A DNA stretch of 64,000 bases from positions 1 to 64,000 of the forward strand of contig JALHPC010000003.1 of NCBI GenBank assembly GCA_022842685.1, read 5' to 3'. The notes beneath the pieces are model-generated. The model was given only the letters and a program-made list of their open reading frames with translations. It ran no database searches and had not been told where the DNA came from. This DNA is from Candidatus Kapaibacterium sp. (GTDB lineage Bacteria; Bacteroidota; Ignavibacteria; Kapaibacteriales; Kapaibacteriaceae). The stretch's first letter is position 1; each line of letters begins with the position of its first letter. This document shows positions 1 through 8,547 of the stretch, piece after piece. The position numbers and the translations under genes were made by a program.

Positions 1-1158
1 GTAGAGCAGGGCTCGGTGTTTTTCCTTTTCGGCGCGTTCGGCGGCTATGCGTTTATCGGCTTCAAGCATGGCCATCTTTTGCGTGGCATCCTTGCCGCGG
101 ATTTCTTCGGTAATGCGCAAGTATTCGTTGTTGTGGGCAATGTATCCCGGAAAGTCATTGCGCTGCTGGGTTAGGTCGCGCAGGGCTTTGTGGATGCTCG
201 CTTCTTTGTCGTGGTCATCGAACAATGTTGCCTCGGCAAGGGCGCGATGGTAGGCGTCGAATGCGGCATCAAGGTCGCCGTTGATCTCGGCCATTAGACC
301 GTGCATTTCTAGACGTGTGATGCGTCCTTGAGGAGCTCCTATCTCCATCGTATCCAATGCGGCAAGCTGCTGGCTGGCCGCATCGACATCACCAGATAGA
401 ATGAGAGATCTACACAGACTACCGGTTACCGACGCAGTAGCATTCGTTGCGCCTATCGCTTTATGTAAATCAATCGACTGGCGAAAAAACTCGATCGCCT
501 GCCGATGATTGCCAGTGCTAGAGTGCAAACTTCCGATGTTCCCCAAAACCACGGCTTCGTTGGTTCGGTCGCCATTGATGCGATGTAAGTCGAGTGCGCG
601 GTGATAGTGTTCGAGTGCTTGGGCAACGTCGCCAGTAAGCGTATAAACGTTGCCGATGTTGCCAATGAGCAATGCCATGCTGGTGCTGGCATTGAGATCG
701 GACTGGATATCGAACGCTTGGCGAAAATGTTCGAGAGCTTGCGGATAATTCGAGGTGTTAAGGTAGACGATGCCAATGTTACCAATGGCTGCGGCCATGG
801 CAGAGCGATTGCCCTGTGCCTCGTGTAGATCGAAGGCGCGGCGCAGGTACTCGAGTGCTCGCGGATAGTCGCCCGTGATCTTGTAGATGTTGCCTACGTT
901 GCCAGATACGGCCGCAATACCTGCTGCGTGATGTATGCCCACGTACAGGTCAAGAGCGGCGAGGCAGTGATTGAGTGCGCGCTGAAAATCGCCAAGGTAG
1001 ACGTTGGCTACACCTCGCGCATTCTCGGCAACGGCGCGTGCTTCGTCCAGGTCGTAGATCTCTATGTCGTTAGCAAGCTGCTGCAGCAGGGCCGGGTCGT
1101 TGATGCTCATGGCATCGGCTACGTCCTTGCGTAACTCCTCAAAGGTGCGGTGGTTCAC
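1..1158 (-). CDS. TPR-repeat protein, probable TPR-adenylate cyclase, partial (C-terminus off the window)
   Basis: Reading leftward from a GTG at 1158 gives an open frame of 386 codons with no stop before the window edge, which is why it is absent from the ORF track. It holds repeated TPR units of about 40 residues (for example YPRALEYLRRAFDLHE), then the linker that in the next gene precedes the cyclase domain; the last visible residues (RALLY) match that gene. I infer that a class III cyclase domain follows outside the window. The GTG overlaps the TGA of the upstream gene as GTGA, so translation is probably coupled. Positions 1-192 are identical to 1740-1931 except for one base, so the two genes have been duplicated or converted recently. 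The start is supported by alignment with the equivalent GTG start of the neighbouring paralogue. Confidence 0.85.
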   Translation of the reverse strand, partial: MNHRTFEELRKDVADAMSINDPALLQQLANDIEIYDLDEARAVAENARGVANVYLGDFQRALNHCLAALDLYVGIHHAAGIAAVSGNVGNIYKITGDYPRALEYLRRAFDLHEAQGNRSAMAAAIGNIGIVYLNTSNYPQALEHFRQAFDIQSDLNASTSMALLIGNIGNVYTLTGDVAQALEHYHRALDLHRINGDRTNEAVVLGNIGSLHSSTGNHRQAIEFFRQSIDLHKAIGATNATASVTGSLCRSLILSGDVDAASQQLAALDTMEIGAPQGRITRLEMHGLMAEINGDLDAAFDAYHRALAEATLFDDHDKEASIHKALRDLTQQRNDFPGYIAHNNEYLRITEEIRGKDATQKMAMLEADKRIAAERAEKEKHRALLY

Positions 1159-2891
1159 GTGGCGGGTCCCTCCAACCAATAGGTTGTCATGTCGCCTTTG
1201 CCCTTGATGTTCACGGTGCCCCTTTCAACAATCGAGAAGGGGGCACCGGCAAGAGTGTTGGCAAAGGCTTCGCTGATGTGGATACGGCCGGGCTCGCCGG
1301 TGCTTTCCATGCGCGAGGCCACGTTGACGGTGTCGCCCCAGACGTCGTACTGCAGGCGTTCGATGCCGATGACGCCGGCTGTTACAGGACCACAATGCAG
1401 GCCTATGCGGACAACGATTTCGGGATGTAGGCGAGTAATCGTGGAGAGTGTCTGCAATGCTGCGCGTGCGGCCTGTGCAAGTGCATCGGGCTGGGCAAAC
1501 GCTGCCGCCATGTAGGAGTCGCCAATCGTTTTGATCTTCATCAGGCCGTGTTCGGCCATGATGGCGTCGCAGGCAGAGAAGATCGAACTGAGCAGTGTAA
1601 CAACGTTGCTGGGGGCCATGCCCGACGACATCGTAGTGAACCCTACCATGTCCATAAACATGATTGCGGCCATATCGATTGCGTCGTTCACCACTTCGCC
1701 CCGCAGCACTCTGTCGGCAATGGAAGGGGGCAACGTGTTGTAGAGCAGGGCTCGGTGTTTTTCCTTTTCGGCGCGTTCGGCGGCTATGCGTTTATCGGCT
1801 TCAAGCATGGCCATCTTTTGCGTGGCATCCTTGCCGCGGATTTCTTCGGTAATGCGCAGGTATTCGTTGTTGTGGGCAATGTATCCCGGAAAGTCATTGC
1901 GCTGCTGGGTTAGGTCGCGCAGGGCTTTGTGATACATGCACATGTCCGAGCGTGCGCCCGCCTCTGTAACAATCGCAAGAGCGTGTTCCATGTGACGTTT
2001 CGTCGCATCAAGGTCGTTGTTAGCCTCGGCCACCTTTGCGCGATTGTACCAATGTTTGGCCAGAACCTGTGGCTCGATGATATCGTGGCTTGCCTGCACA
2101 TCTAGCAACTGTGTCGCCTCGTCGATCGAACCTTCTGCCAATCGCAGTTCAATCATGCTGCCTAGAGTACTCGCAACGCCGGTACGATCGCCCAAGGCCT
2201 CTTGCTCGGCAAAAGCGCGCTGGCAGTATTCCATCGCTTTGTCGTGATTACCCAAAGCTTGGAAGGCGGCACCCACATTCGCTACTGTGCGTGCAGCGCC
2301 AAATCGGTCGCCAACTTCGTCATGGATGGCTAACGCTGTTTGCAGGTGTTCTAACGCAGATGCATATTCACCGGTCTCGAGAAGGACGCCGCCGATGTTG
2401 CCAACAACGAGGGCTAGGCCTGCACGCTCTCCAAGATCTTCGTACATGCTGCTTGCACGTTGCAGGTATTCTACGGCACCAGGATAGTCGCCCACCAAGT
2501 ACAAGATGCTGCCAATGTTGCAAATTGTGTTAGCGGCACTCTTGCGATTGCCAAGTTCTTCGTGCACGTCGAGTGCACGTCGAAAGTGCTCCATGGCTAG
2601 GCCGTAGTCGCCAGTTTGCATGTAAACGTTGCCAACGTTCGTGGTCACATTGGCAAGGTGCGCATTGTCGCCAAGCCCTTTGTACAGCGAAATCGCCTTC
2701 TCGTAGTGTTCCAAAGCCGTTGCTACGTCACCTACCATCGTGTGGGCTGCACCTAGGGCATTTTCGGCGGCAGCCGTAGACTGTGGCGTGTTGTGCTGTC
2801 GTAGCTCTTGAGCTAGATCGCTAAGTGCATCGGTTGCATTCGTCGACAGTGCCTGGTTGATGTCGAATCGAATCTCGTCCAACGTCCTCAC
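1155..2891 (-). CDS. TPR domain adenylate cyclase (class III)
   Basis: Cytoplasmic protein of about 578 residues: six or seven TPR units (residues about 30-350), a charged helical linker (about 360-385), then a class III nucleotide cyclase domain. Visible catalytic features are the first metal Asp in FMDMVGFTT, Lys and second metal Asp in KIKTIGDSYM, and YDVWGDTVNVASRM, whose Asp, Asn and Arg match the adenine-selecting Asp and transition-state Asn/Arg of adenylyl cyclases. ATP to cAMP is therefore the likely reaction. No transmembrane segment is present; the TPRs presumably sense a partner protein. The ORF track begins at TTG 2906, but GTG 2891 is preferred because it overlaps the previous stop (GTGA) and aligns with its paralogue. 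Last 60 codons are nearly identical in DNA to those of the upstream gene. Confidence 0.92.
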   Translation of the reverse strand: MRTLDEIRFDINQALSTNATDALSDLAQELRQHNTPQSTAAAENALGAAHTMVGDVATALEHYEKAISLYKGLGDNAHLANVTTNVGNVYMQTGDYGLAMEHFRRALDVHEELGNRKSAANTICNIGSILYLVGDYPGAVEYLQRASSMYEDLGERAGLALVVGNIGGVLLETGEYASALEHLQTALAIHDEVGDRFGAARTVANVGAAFQALGNHDKAMEYCQRAFAEQEALGDRTGVASTLGSMIELRLAEGSIDEATQLLDVQASHDIIEPQVLAKHWYNRAKVAEANNDLDATKRHMEHALAIVTEAGARSDMCMYHKALRDLTQQRNDFPGYIAHNNEYLRITEEIRGKDATQKMAMLEADKRIAAERAEKEKHRALLYNTLPPSIADRVLRGEVVNDAIDMAAIMFMDMVGFTTMSSGMAPSNVVTLLSSIFSACDAIMAEHGLMKIKTIGDSYMAAAFAQPDALAQAARAALQTLSTITRLHPEIVVRIGLHCGPVTAGVIGIERLQYDVWGDTVNVASRMESTGEPGRIHISEAFANTLAGAPFSIVERGTVNIKGKGDMTTYWLEGPAT

Positions 2892-4735
2892 TGTCCCTCC
2901 AACCAATAGGTTGTCATGTCGCCTTTGCCCTTGATGTTTACGGTGCCCCTTTCAACAATCGAGAAGGGGGCACCGGCAAGAGCGTTGGCAAACGCTTCGC
3001 TGATGTGGATACGTCCGGGCTCGCTACTGCTTTCCATGCGCGAGGCCACGTTGACGGTGTCGCCCCAGACGTCGTACATGGGTCTATTGGCGCCGATAAC
3101 GCCGGCAACTACCGGACCCGTGTGCAGCCCCAGGCGGACTTGCAAGCCACTACTGTCATGAGCTACAGCGTGCATCATGGCTAGGGCGCAGCGTGCCGCC
3201 TGAGCCGTGGGTTGGTTAATGGGTTCTGGAAGGTTGGCAACCGCCATGTAGGCATCGCCAATGGTCTTGATACGCACCAAGCCATGCTGTTCGACCACGG
3301 CATCGAACTGAGCAAACAGGCGCTCTATGAGGTCTAACACTTGCTGTGGCTCGAGGTGTTGTGCCATGGTGGTAAAGCCCACCAGGTCGGCAAACAAGAT
3401 GGAGACGTGCTGATGCACGTCGGCGATGCGGCGTTCGCCGGCCAGGATTCTGTCGGCGATGGATCCTGGCATCACCGAATGGAGGAGGGCCCGCTCGCGC
3501 TGGGCTGTGCGCCGTTCTTCGTCGCGTTCGCGCTCAACGGTGAAGAGGGCTAACTGTTGTTGCGCCGCCGTGTTGGTAACGTTGGCTTCAAGCTGTGTGC
3601 GTTCTAGGAGTGCTTGATATGCCTGCTGTGGCTTGTTGGTAGCGGAGTAGGCGCCATGGAGCTCGGCAAGGCAGCGCAGCAGGGTCGACACATCGTCGCG
3701 AGCGCGAGCGCTATCCACGAGTGGCTCAAGAAGTTCGATCGACGTATCGACGTTACCAAGGGCAAGCGCCAGCCGAGCTTCTTCGATGACGTGGGTTATG
3801 CGCTGTGGTTCGTTAGGTGCGAGTGCTAGGGCATGTTCTGCTTGGAGCAGCCATTGTTGTGCCGCAGCAAGGTCGCCCAGCATGCGATAGGCGGCAGCTA
3901 AACCACGGCGGGCGCCCGTAGCCATTGCCCATTGGTTGTTGGATGTGCTAAGCTGCTCGGCCACGAGCAGTTCGGTGGCAGCTTGTTCTGCGTGTCCATC
4001 TTCGAGGTGCATCGATCCGATGTTCAAGGCAGCATACGCAGCAAAGCGCTCTGTATCGTCGACCGTGTCAATCGTCCGTACCTGTTCGAAATACGTTCGC
4101 GCCACCTCGCGATTTCCGGTTTCGCCATACATCACACCAAGGTTTAGCAGGGCGATAGCCGTTGCTATCGGACTACCCATCGCCGTAAACGTCTCGTAGG
4201 CACGAAACTGCATGCGCACAGCGTTTGCCAGTTGCCCCTTACGGCTAAAAATGGTAGACAGCTCGGAAAGGGCATTGCCAAGGGGGGCGGGATATGGGAG
4301 CGTTTCGTAGAGGGCTAGCGCTTGTTCGGCAAGTTCCTGGGCGTCGTCGTAACGTCCTTGCTGCGTAGCACACAGCGCCAGCGTACGCAGGGCGCGTGCC
4401 TTATAGCCAGGGTGGGGGATAGTGTTGGCATCTAGGTCCTGCAGGAGTTGCAGTGCTTCGTCGGTTTCTGATGCTTCGGCAAGGAACTGCGCCCATCCTG
4501 TCACGGCGCGGTACTGCAACGCTATTGGCCATTGGGAAGGGGGCGCTGCCTGAAGCGATGCGAACAGCGTGCGTGCGGGGATGGCGTTGCGTTGTGCGCA
4601 CAGGCGTTCCAGTTCAAGCAATGCGGGAAGCCATGATGGGTCGACGGCTGCGTCGAGCGAAGCCACAAGAGCATCGAGCTGGGGCTTGCGGATACCTAAG
4701 ATGGCGTCATCGGCGCGTTCGAGCAAGGTTTGCAT
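2888..4735 (-). CDS. TPR domain adenylate cyclase (class III), first gene of the tandem set
   Basis: 615-residue paralogue of the next two genes and probably the first gene of the transcript. The N-terminal two thirds are helical TPR-like repeats, more divergent than in its neighbours; the C-terminal part is a complete class III cyclase with FADLVGFTT (metal Asp), RIKTIGDAYM (Lys and metal Asp) and YDVWGDTVNVASRM (Asp, Asn, Arg of adenylyl cyclases). The last 60 residues (IHISEAFANALAG onward) are almost identical to the neighbour. Start ATG 4735 lies 4 nt after TACTTTCG, a -7-like element, so the mRNA may be leaderless. The stop overlaps the GTG of the next cyclase. Function as a soluble, protein-regulated cAMP source is inferred from the family. 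Confidence 0.92.
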   Translation of the reverse strand: MQTLLERADDAILGIRKPQLDALVASLDAAVDPSWLPALLELERLCAQRNAIPARTLFASLQAAPPSQWPIALQYRAVTGWAQFLAEASETDEALQLLQDLDANTIPHPGYKARALRTLALCATQQGRYDDAQELAEQALALYETLPYPAPLGNALSELSTIFSRKGQLANAVRMQFRAYETFTAMGSPIATAIALLNLGVMYGETGNREVARTYFEQVRTIDTVDDTERFAAYAALNIGSMHLEDGHAEQAATELLVAEQLSTSNNQWAMATGARRGLAAAYRMLGDLAAAQQWLLQAEHALALAPNEPQRITHVIEEARLALALGNVDTSIELLEPLVDSARARDDVSTLLRCLAELHGAYSATNKPQQAYQALLERTQLEANVTNTAAQQQLALFTVERERDEERRTAQRERALLHSVMPGSIADRILAGERRIADVHQHVSILFADLVGFTTMAQHLEPQQVLDLIERLFAQFDAVVEQHGLVRIKTIGDAYMAVANLPEPINQPTAQAARCALAMMHAVAHDSSGLQVRLGLHTGPVVAGVIGANRPMYDVWGDTVNVASRMESSSEPGRIHISEAFANALAGAPFSIVERGTVNIKGKGDMTTYWLEGQ

Positions 4736-4739
4736 GGCG

Positions 4740-4747
4740 CGAAAGTA
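4740..4747 (-). promoter_or_regulatory. -7-like element for the cyclase operon (possible leaderless start)
   Basis: TACTTTCG sits 4 nt before the ATG of the first cyclase. It resembles the Bacteroidota TAnnTTTG -7 box with one mismatch. No TTG is seen at the -33 position, so the call rests on the -7 box and on the same spacing at other genes here. Confidence 0.4.
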
Positions 4748-4947
4748 CGCAGAGACATGCTTCGCATAGCGACGTGGCTGTGCCGTAGGTACTGTGGGGT
4801 TGGCGGAGACGTCGGCCCTGCACGAAGGAAATTTCGCACGGTTTGATATTCATCCTGATGAGTTTCGTGCATGGCAACAAGTCTGGAAGTAGCGCTTTGT
4901 TGCTGCTTGCCACGGCACATCGTGGCCAACCACTTGGCCTGGCCACC

Positions 4948-4977
4948 TTGACAACACCCAGCGATGTTCTATCTTGC
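4948..4977 (+). promoter_or_regulatory. Promoter of lipoprotein gene A
   Basis: TTG (within TTGACA), 19 nt, then TATCTTGC. This matches the Bacteroidota -33/-7 layout seen elsewhere in the window. Transcription would begin near 4981, which places ATG 4974 outside the mRNA and favours GTG 4998 as the real start of the next gene. Confidence 0.55.
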
Positions 4978-4997
4978 CATGGTATCCACGGCAACAT

Positions 4998-5972
4998 GTG
5001 AAGCAACTGTTCTACCATCTGCTACATATTGTAATTCTGTGTGCAGCCACAGGATGCGCCACCGTGTTCTCGGGGTTTACGCAAAGACCGTACAACATCT
5101 ATGTCGAGCCGGGAGCGCGAGTCATAGATGTTGCTACGAACGATACACTGGCGATAAACGACAGTGCTGTTGTTCGAGAGTTGAGCGTTGATATCGATAC
5201 CCGCTGGCGGTATGGACTGCGTATTGAGTCAGACTCAACGGTCGCATGGAGACTGATACGGCCCGAGTATAACGCACTTGCTCTGCTGAACCTCATGAAC
5301 GTTATCCTGCATCCTATCGATCATGCTTCCGGCTGCGACCGTTATCACGCGACTGCTGGGGCGTACAACTTTCGTCGTGATGAGGTTGCGGACAGTACGC
5401 GAGAGTTGTTCGACTCGCTTGCTAGGGAGTATGATGGGCTCGACGTTCCTCGCGGTTTAGGCATGCGTGGACCACAGAATCGTGACACATGGCTTCTTTC
5501 GGCGACAGTTCGTTTTGATGTCTTTGTTTTTTCACAAAGCGATGGGGTCCGAAGCAGCTCGGTAAACGCAGCTCTTGGCCTTCGGCCTACACCATGGTGC
5601 GAAGCTGGCTACGACTACGTTGGTTATTACGGTCACGGAATAGGAGATGTCGTTAATGCCAGTGGCATGATACACAGTGGGTACGTTCTGATTCGCGAAC
5701 CCATTTTTGGCTTCACGTTTCGCTATGGAATCGGCGCAACGTCGATTTCGGGCTTCCGTGACATCGGCAACGTAACCGATGACCCCTTAGAACCAGTGAT
5801 ACAGGAGGGTGTGTCAGGCCGATTTGTTGTCGATAGCTACGGTATTGGCTTTTCGAACCAGTGGGTTTCGGTAGAGATTCGAGAGGATGCGTTCCGCCAG
5901 GCCATGATAGGTAGCACCTTGACTGGCGGAAGGAACAGCTCGATTCACGTTGGCTTTAACATCCTGTTCTGA
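4998..5972 (+). CDS. Predicted outer-membrane-associated lipoprotein, paralogue A
   Basis: About 324 residues with a lipoprotein signal peptide ending in the lipobox CAATGC, so it is probably lipidated at Cys and exported. The rest is unknown: a short N-terminal domain (GARVIDVATNDTLA), a conserved region with PxxxxxLLNLxN and HPxDHxxGCDR, and a C-terminal half of alternating hydrophobic strands ending in Phe (VGFNILF), which looks like an outer membrane beta-barrel or barrel-like sheet. It is clearly paralogous to the gene at 12651 along its entire length. The GTG start is chosen over ATG 4974 because of the upstream promoter and because the paralogue also has GTG at the equivalent place. 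Function not recognised. Confidence 0.75.
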   Translation: MKQLFYHLLHIVILCAATGCATVFSGFTQRPYNIYVEPGARVIDVATNDTLAINDSAVVRELSVDIDTRWRYGLRIESDSTVAWRLIRPEYNALALLNLMNVILHPIDHASGCDRYHATAGAYNFRRDEVADSTRELFDSLAREYDGLDVPRGLGMRGPQNRDTWLLSATVRFDVFVFSQSDGVRSSSVNAALGLRPTPWCEAGYDYVGYYGHGIGDVVNASGMIHSGYVLIREPIFGFTFRYGIGATSISGFRDIGNVTDDPLEPVIQEGVSGRFVVDSYGIGFSNQWVSVEIREDAFRQAMIGSTLTGGRNSSIHVGFNILF

Positions 5973-6012
5973 TGGCTTGTGCCGTTGCGCCCATGGCCTG
6001 GCCACCTATCTG

Positions 6013-8025
6013 CTAACGCGCGATAATCAGCCGCGTAACGCCGCTTGAATCGACGCGGAAGTAGAGGCCAGCAGAGGCAATGGATTGTTCGTCTTGGGCG
6101 ACGTAACGACCAAACACATCGTAAAGTCCATGCGGGAACAAGGTGGATGGCATCGCTTGCTGGTTGTAGGTGTGGACACTTGACGTAACGATGGGAATCG
6201 AAGCAGTCCACGAATTTGTGGTGATGTAAAGGCGCTGCTCGGTATCGTCGTAGGCAACGTCTCGAAGTTCCATGGTCGGGCCAGGCAGATCGTCAAGCGA
6301 ATACACAGCCATGACGGTTGTGAGGTTGTTGGCGCGTACTTCGATAACCAAGGCAGAGTCTTGGTTGTCTGACGTACGAACGGTAAAAACGTCGCCGTTG
6401 GTTGTAATCGCAGAATATTGAACATCACCTTCTTCGTGGCTCCATGTTTGCCCAGCATCGTGCGTCCACATCATAAAGCCATAAACGGATGCAAGGCCGT
6501 TGTTGCCCTTGGTTGACGTTCGCATGATGTTCACCGAAGCGATCTCTGGTGTTGTAATCGACGTCCAGTTGTCGAGGTCGCCGTTTACCGTGCGCCACGC
6601 TATGCCTTCGCGAGTAAGGGCTACGTAGTCGCTGTCGTTAAACACCATGAATGTTCGAAGGTCATCCTTGCATAGAATGGTACGAATCGGCGAGTTGCCC
6701 GACACCCACGAAACTTGATTCGTTCCACAAGCCAGGCCATCGACTGCATAGAGCATTGTAAAGTACGATAGGCCGGCCTTTGTGTGAACGCCACGGAAGT
6801 TGTAGCCAGGATAGCCATAGTCGATCTTCTCGATCAAGGGGCGCGGGTTTACGTGCACGACGGCGTCGCCGGCAAGTACGACGAAGTCATCAATCGACTT
6901 CCCACCCATAGGAATTATCGAGCTATGCTGAGGAGTATTTCGAAATACAGATTCCTCTGAACCAAAGCGAATGGTTTCCCATTCGCCAGCAGAGGGCTTA
7001 ACAAGCACTTCTGCTGCGCCTGCAGCAACGAGCCCGTTGGATAACGAAGTTATCCGGGCTAGGGGCCTGACTGGCAATCCTTCGTTGGCGAGGATTGTCT
7101 GTTCAGGTGAAACAAGCAGGACAGAATCAATAATGCTAATGACGACGGTGTCGCCTTGTGCGGCGAAATTGCGAAAGCGTGACGGTAGGTTCTGGCGCAA
7201 TATCATGCGGTTGCCGCTGAGAACATCAAAGCGCTCAACCGTTCTACCATGCGCAACGAACATGGTGTACGGGCTGGCAGATACTCGTACTTGGTTGATT
7301 GAATCCGAGTGAAGAGTCGCGAAAGGCACGTAGTTGTCGAACACATCGGCCGAGTACACTAGGTGGTTTCTGCCAGTGAGAGCAATATGCGTTCTGTCGA
7401 CGTCAGAGTAGACGTAGTGCCTATCGGAGTTGATACCGCCAGAAATCGGAGTCACAACGGGCGCTCGATCGTAGTGAAAACGGCAGACTCCCGATGAGGT
7501 AACGGCTATGAGCGAGCCGTCGAAACAGGGGATGATGAAATTGTACGCCTGTTCGGCGTCTATCTCCTGAACGTCAACACGGGCAGTGTCCATCGACGGC
7601 CACCGAAGCCAAGCCAAACGAAGACGTTTTGCCGTTGGTGATAAATGGTCAACATCAAGTCGAGCAACTAAGGTGTCCGACAGTCGCGCATCAAATCGAA
7701 TGCCGTCGTGGACTGTGATCGACTCGGATTTGGCGTCGAACTCGATGGTTCTAACGTCCGATGGAATAACGACGAAGCCGTTCGGATGAACGGTCCAAGC
7801 AGATCCGATTAAACTCGTGCTGGCTTTGCCAACGAAGCGCCACGAGCGCGTCTCGTTCTCGAACGCATAGAGGCCTCGATATGTAGTCTGGAACACCATA
7901 TCGCCAACCTGAAGAAGGCTGCCGACGGCGGGCGGCAAGCCCGTTTGTTCTAAGCGTAGTTGCGGCTGAGCCCGTAGTGAGCCAACCAAAAGGGCAAGGG
8001 CAAGGAGAGCTGTGCAGTATCTCAT
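6013..8025 (-). CDS. Secreted beta-propeller-like protein with T9SS sorting tail
   Basis: About 670 residues. It starts with a Sec signal peptide (LLALALLVGSLRAQ) and continues with repeated beta-strand blocks typical of photosystem/kelch-like propellers (motifs such as WTHDAGQTWSHEEG, an Asp-box-like unit). The C-terminal 40 residues (YDVFGRYVA ... AGLYFRVDSSG ... RLIIAR) match the T9SS type A sorting tail, so it should be exported by Sec and then attached to the surface or released by the type IX system. The start at ATG 8025 is preferred to the longer frame because it begins the signal peptide and lies 3 nt after a perfect TAGTTTTG -7 box. Ligand and role unknown. Confidence 0.8.
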   Translation of the reverse strand: MRYCTALLALALLVGSLRAQPQLRLEQTGLPPAVGSLLQVGDMVFQTTYRGLYAFENETRSWRFVGKASTSLIGSAWTVHPNGFVVIPSDVRTIEFDAKSESITVHDGIRFDARLSDTLVARLDVDHLSPTAKRLRLAWLRWPSMDTARVDVQEIDAEQAYNFIIPCFDGSLIAVTSSGVCRFHYDRAPVVTPISGGINSDRHYVYSDVDRTHIALTGRNHLVYSADVFDNYVPFATLHSDSINQVRVSASPYTMFVAHGRTVERFDVLSGNRMILRQNLPSRFRNFAAQGDTVVISIIDSVLLVSPEQTILANEGLPVRPLARITSLSNGLVAAGAAEVLVKPSAGEWETIRFGSEESVFRNTPQHSSIIPMGGKSIDDFVVLAGDAVVHVNPRPLIEKIDYGYPGYNFRGVHTKAGLSYFTMLYAVDGLACGTNQVSWVSGNSPIRTILCKDDLRTFMVFNDSDYVALTREGIAWRTVNGDLDNWTSITTPEIASVNIMRTSTKGNNGLASVYGFMMWTHDAGQTWSHEEGDVQYSAITTNGDVFTVRTSDNQDSALVIEVRANNLTTVMAVYSLDDLPGPTMELRDVAYDDTEQRLYITTNSWTASIPIVTSSVHTYNQQAMPSTLFPHGLYDVFGRYVAQDEQSIASAGLYFRVDSSGVTRLIIAR

Positions 8026-8028
8026 TGC

Positions 8029-8036
8029 CAAAACTA
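8029..8036 (-). promoter_or_regulatory. -7 box TAGTTTTG, 3 nt before a start codon
   Basis: Perfect TAnnTTTG match 3 nt before ATG 8025. With the known distance from -7 box to transcription start in Bacteroidota, the first transcribed base should be at or very near the A of ATG, a leaderless mRNA. Confidence 0.55.
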
Positions 8037-8072
8037 GTGTTTTCTTCGATACGTGGTGTAGTGGGTAGGCGG

Positions 8073-8213
8073 ATGGAATTCGTGCCCTCCTACCAAGCAC
8101 TTCTCATCTCTCTCCTCTTATGCTCCGCCGCCGCATGGCTGCTCGTGCCGTACCTCGTATGGGTTACCTTCGCAGCCGCTCGCAACGCAACACTGTGGTG
8201 GATGAATAGGTAG
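8073..8213 (+). CDS. Possible 46-aa single-span membrane protein
   Basis: Small ORF divergent from the preceding gene, encoding a mostly hydrophobic peptide (ALLISLLLCSAAAWLLVPYL) with a short polar N-terminus and a basic C-terminus, consistent with one transmembrane helix. It is hidden in the ORF track as the tail of a longer antisense frame. There is an AGGCGG purine run just before the ATG. No homology is recognised, so this is only a candidate small gene. Confidence 0.35.
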   Translation: MEFVPSYQALLISLLLCSAAAWLLVPYLVWVTFAAARNATLWWMNR

Positions 8214-8547
8214 GGGGTGGTGGAGGGCTGACTTCACCATGAGGAATCTGGGTCTGACTCCTCAAGGCCGAGATCTCCAATCGCGGCGGTTTCAATTGCC
8301 ATCGTCAATCGACAATGTTCTAATTAGCGCTTTAGAAGGCATGAGATGGAGCTCGAAATCAGTATCGGAGTGCACCGTTGCAAAGGCAGGCGCCAAGTCG
8401 AACCGACAAGCAAGATCTCAAGTGCCTTAGTACATGATCGCCTGTTCGTATCTTGTCGGGTGACTCGTAGAGCATGTTGCGTATGCTCGCGAAAGATTTC
8501 AGTGGTTGCCGAACTGCAATCACGACACAGTATACCGTAGATTCACT
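8214..8547 (+). other. Intergenic stretch before the restriction-modification genes
   Basis: I see no convincing gene here. The small ORFs on both strands have no recognisable motif, and base composition falls toward that of the RM genes downstream, so this is probably the left junction of the acquired segment. No inverted repeats or tRNA-like attachment site were found by eye. Confidence 0.4.

Noticed and set aside
1155-2906. The cyclase genes as one gene broken by stop codons or frameshifts
   Set aside because: Each unit has its own GTG or ATG start at the same relative place, complete domains, and a tidy GTGA overlap, so they are separate genes.
4974-4997. ATG 4974 as start of lipoprotein A
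   Set aside because: It lies inside the -7 box and upstream of the predicted transcription start; the paralogue uses a GTG at the equivalent later position.
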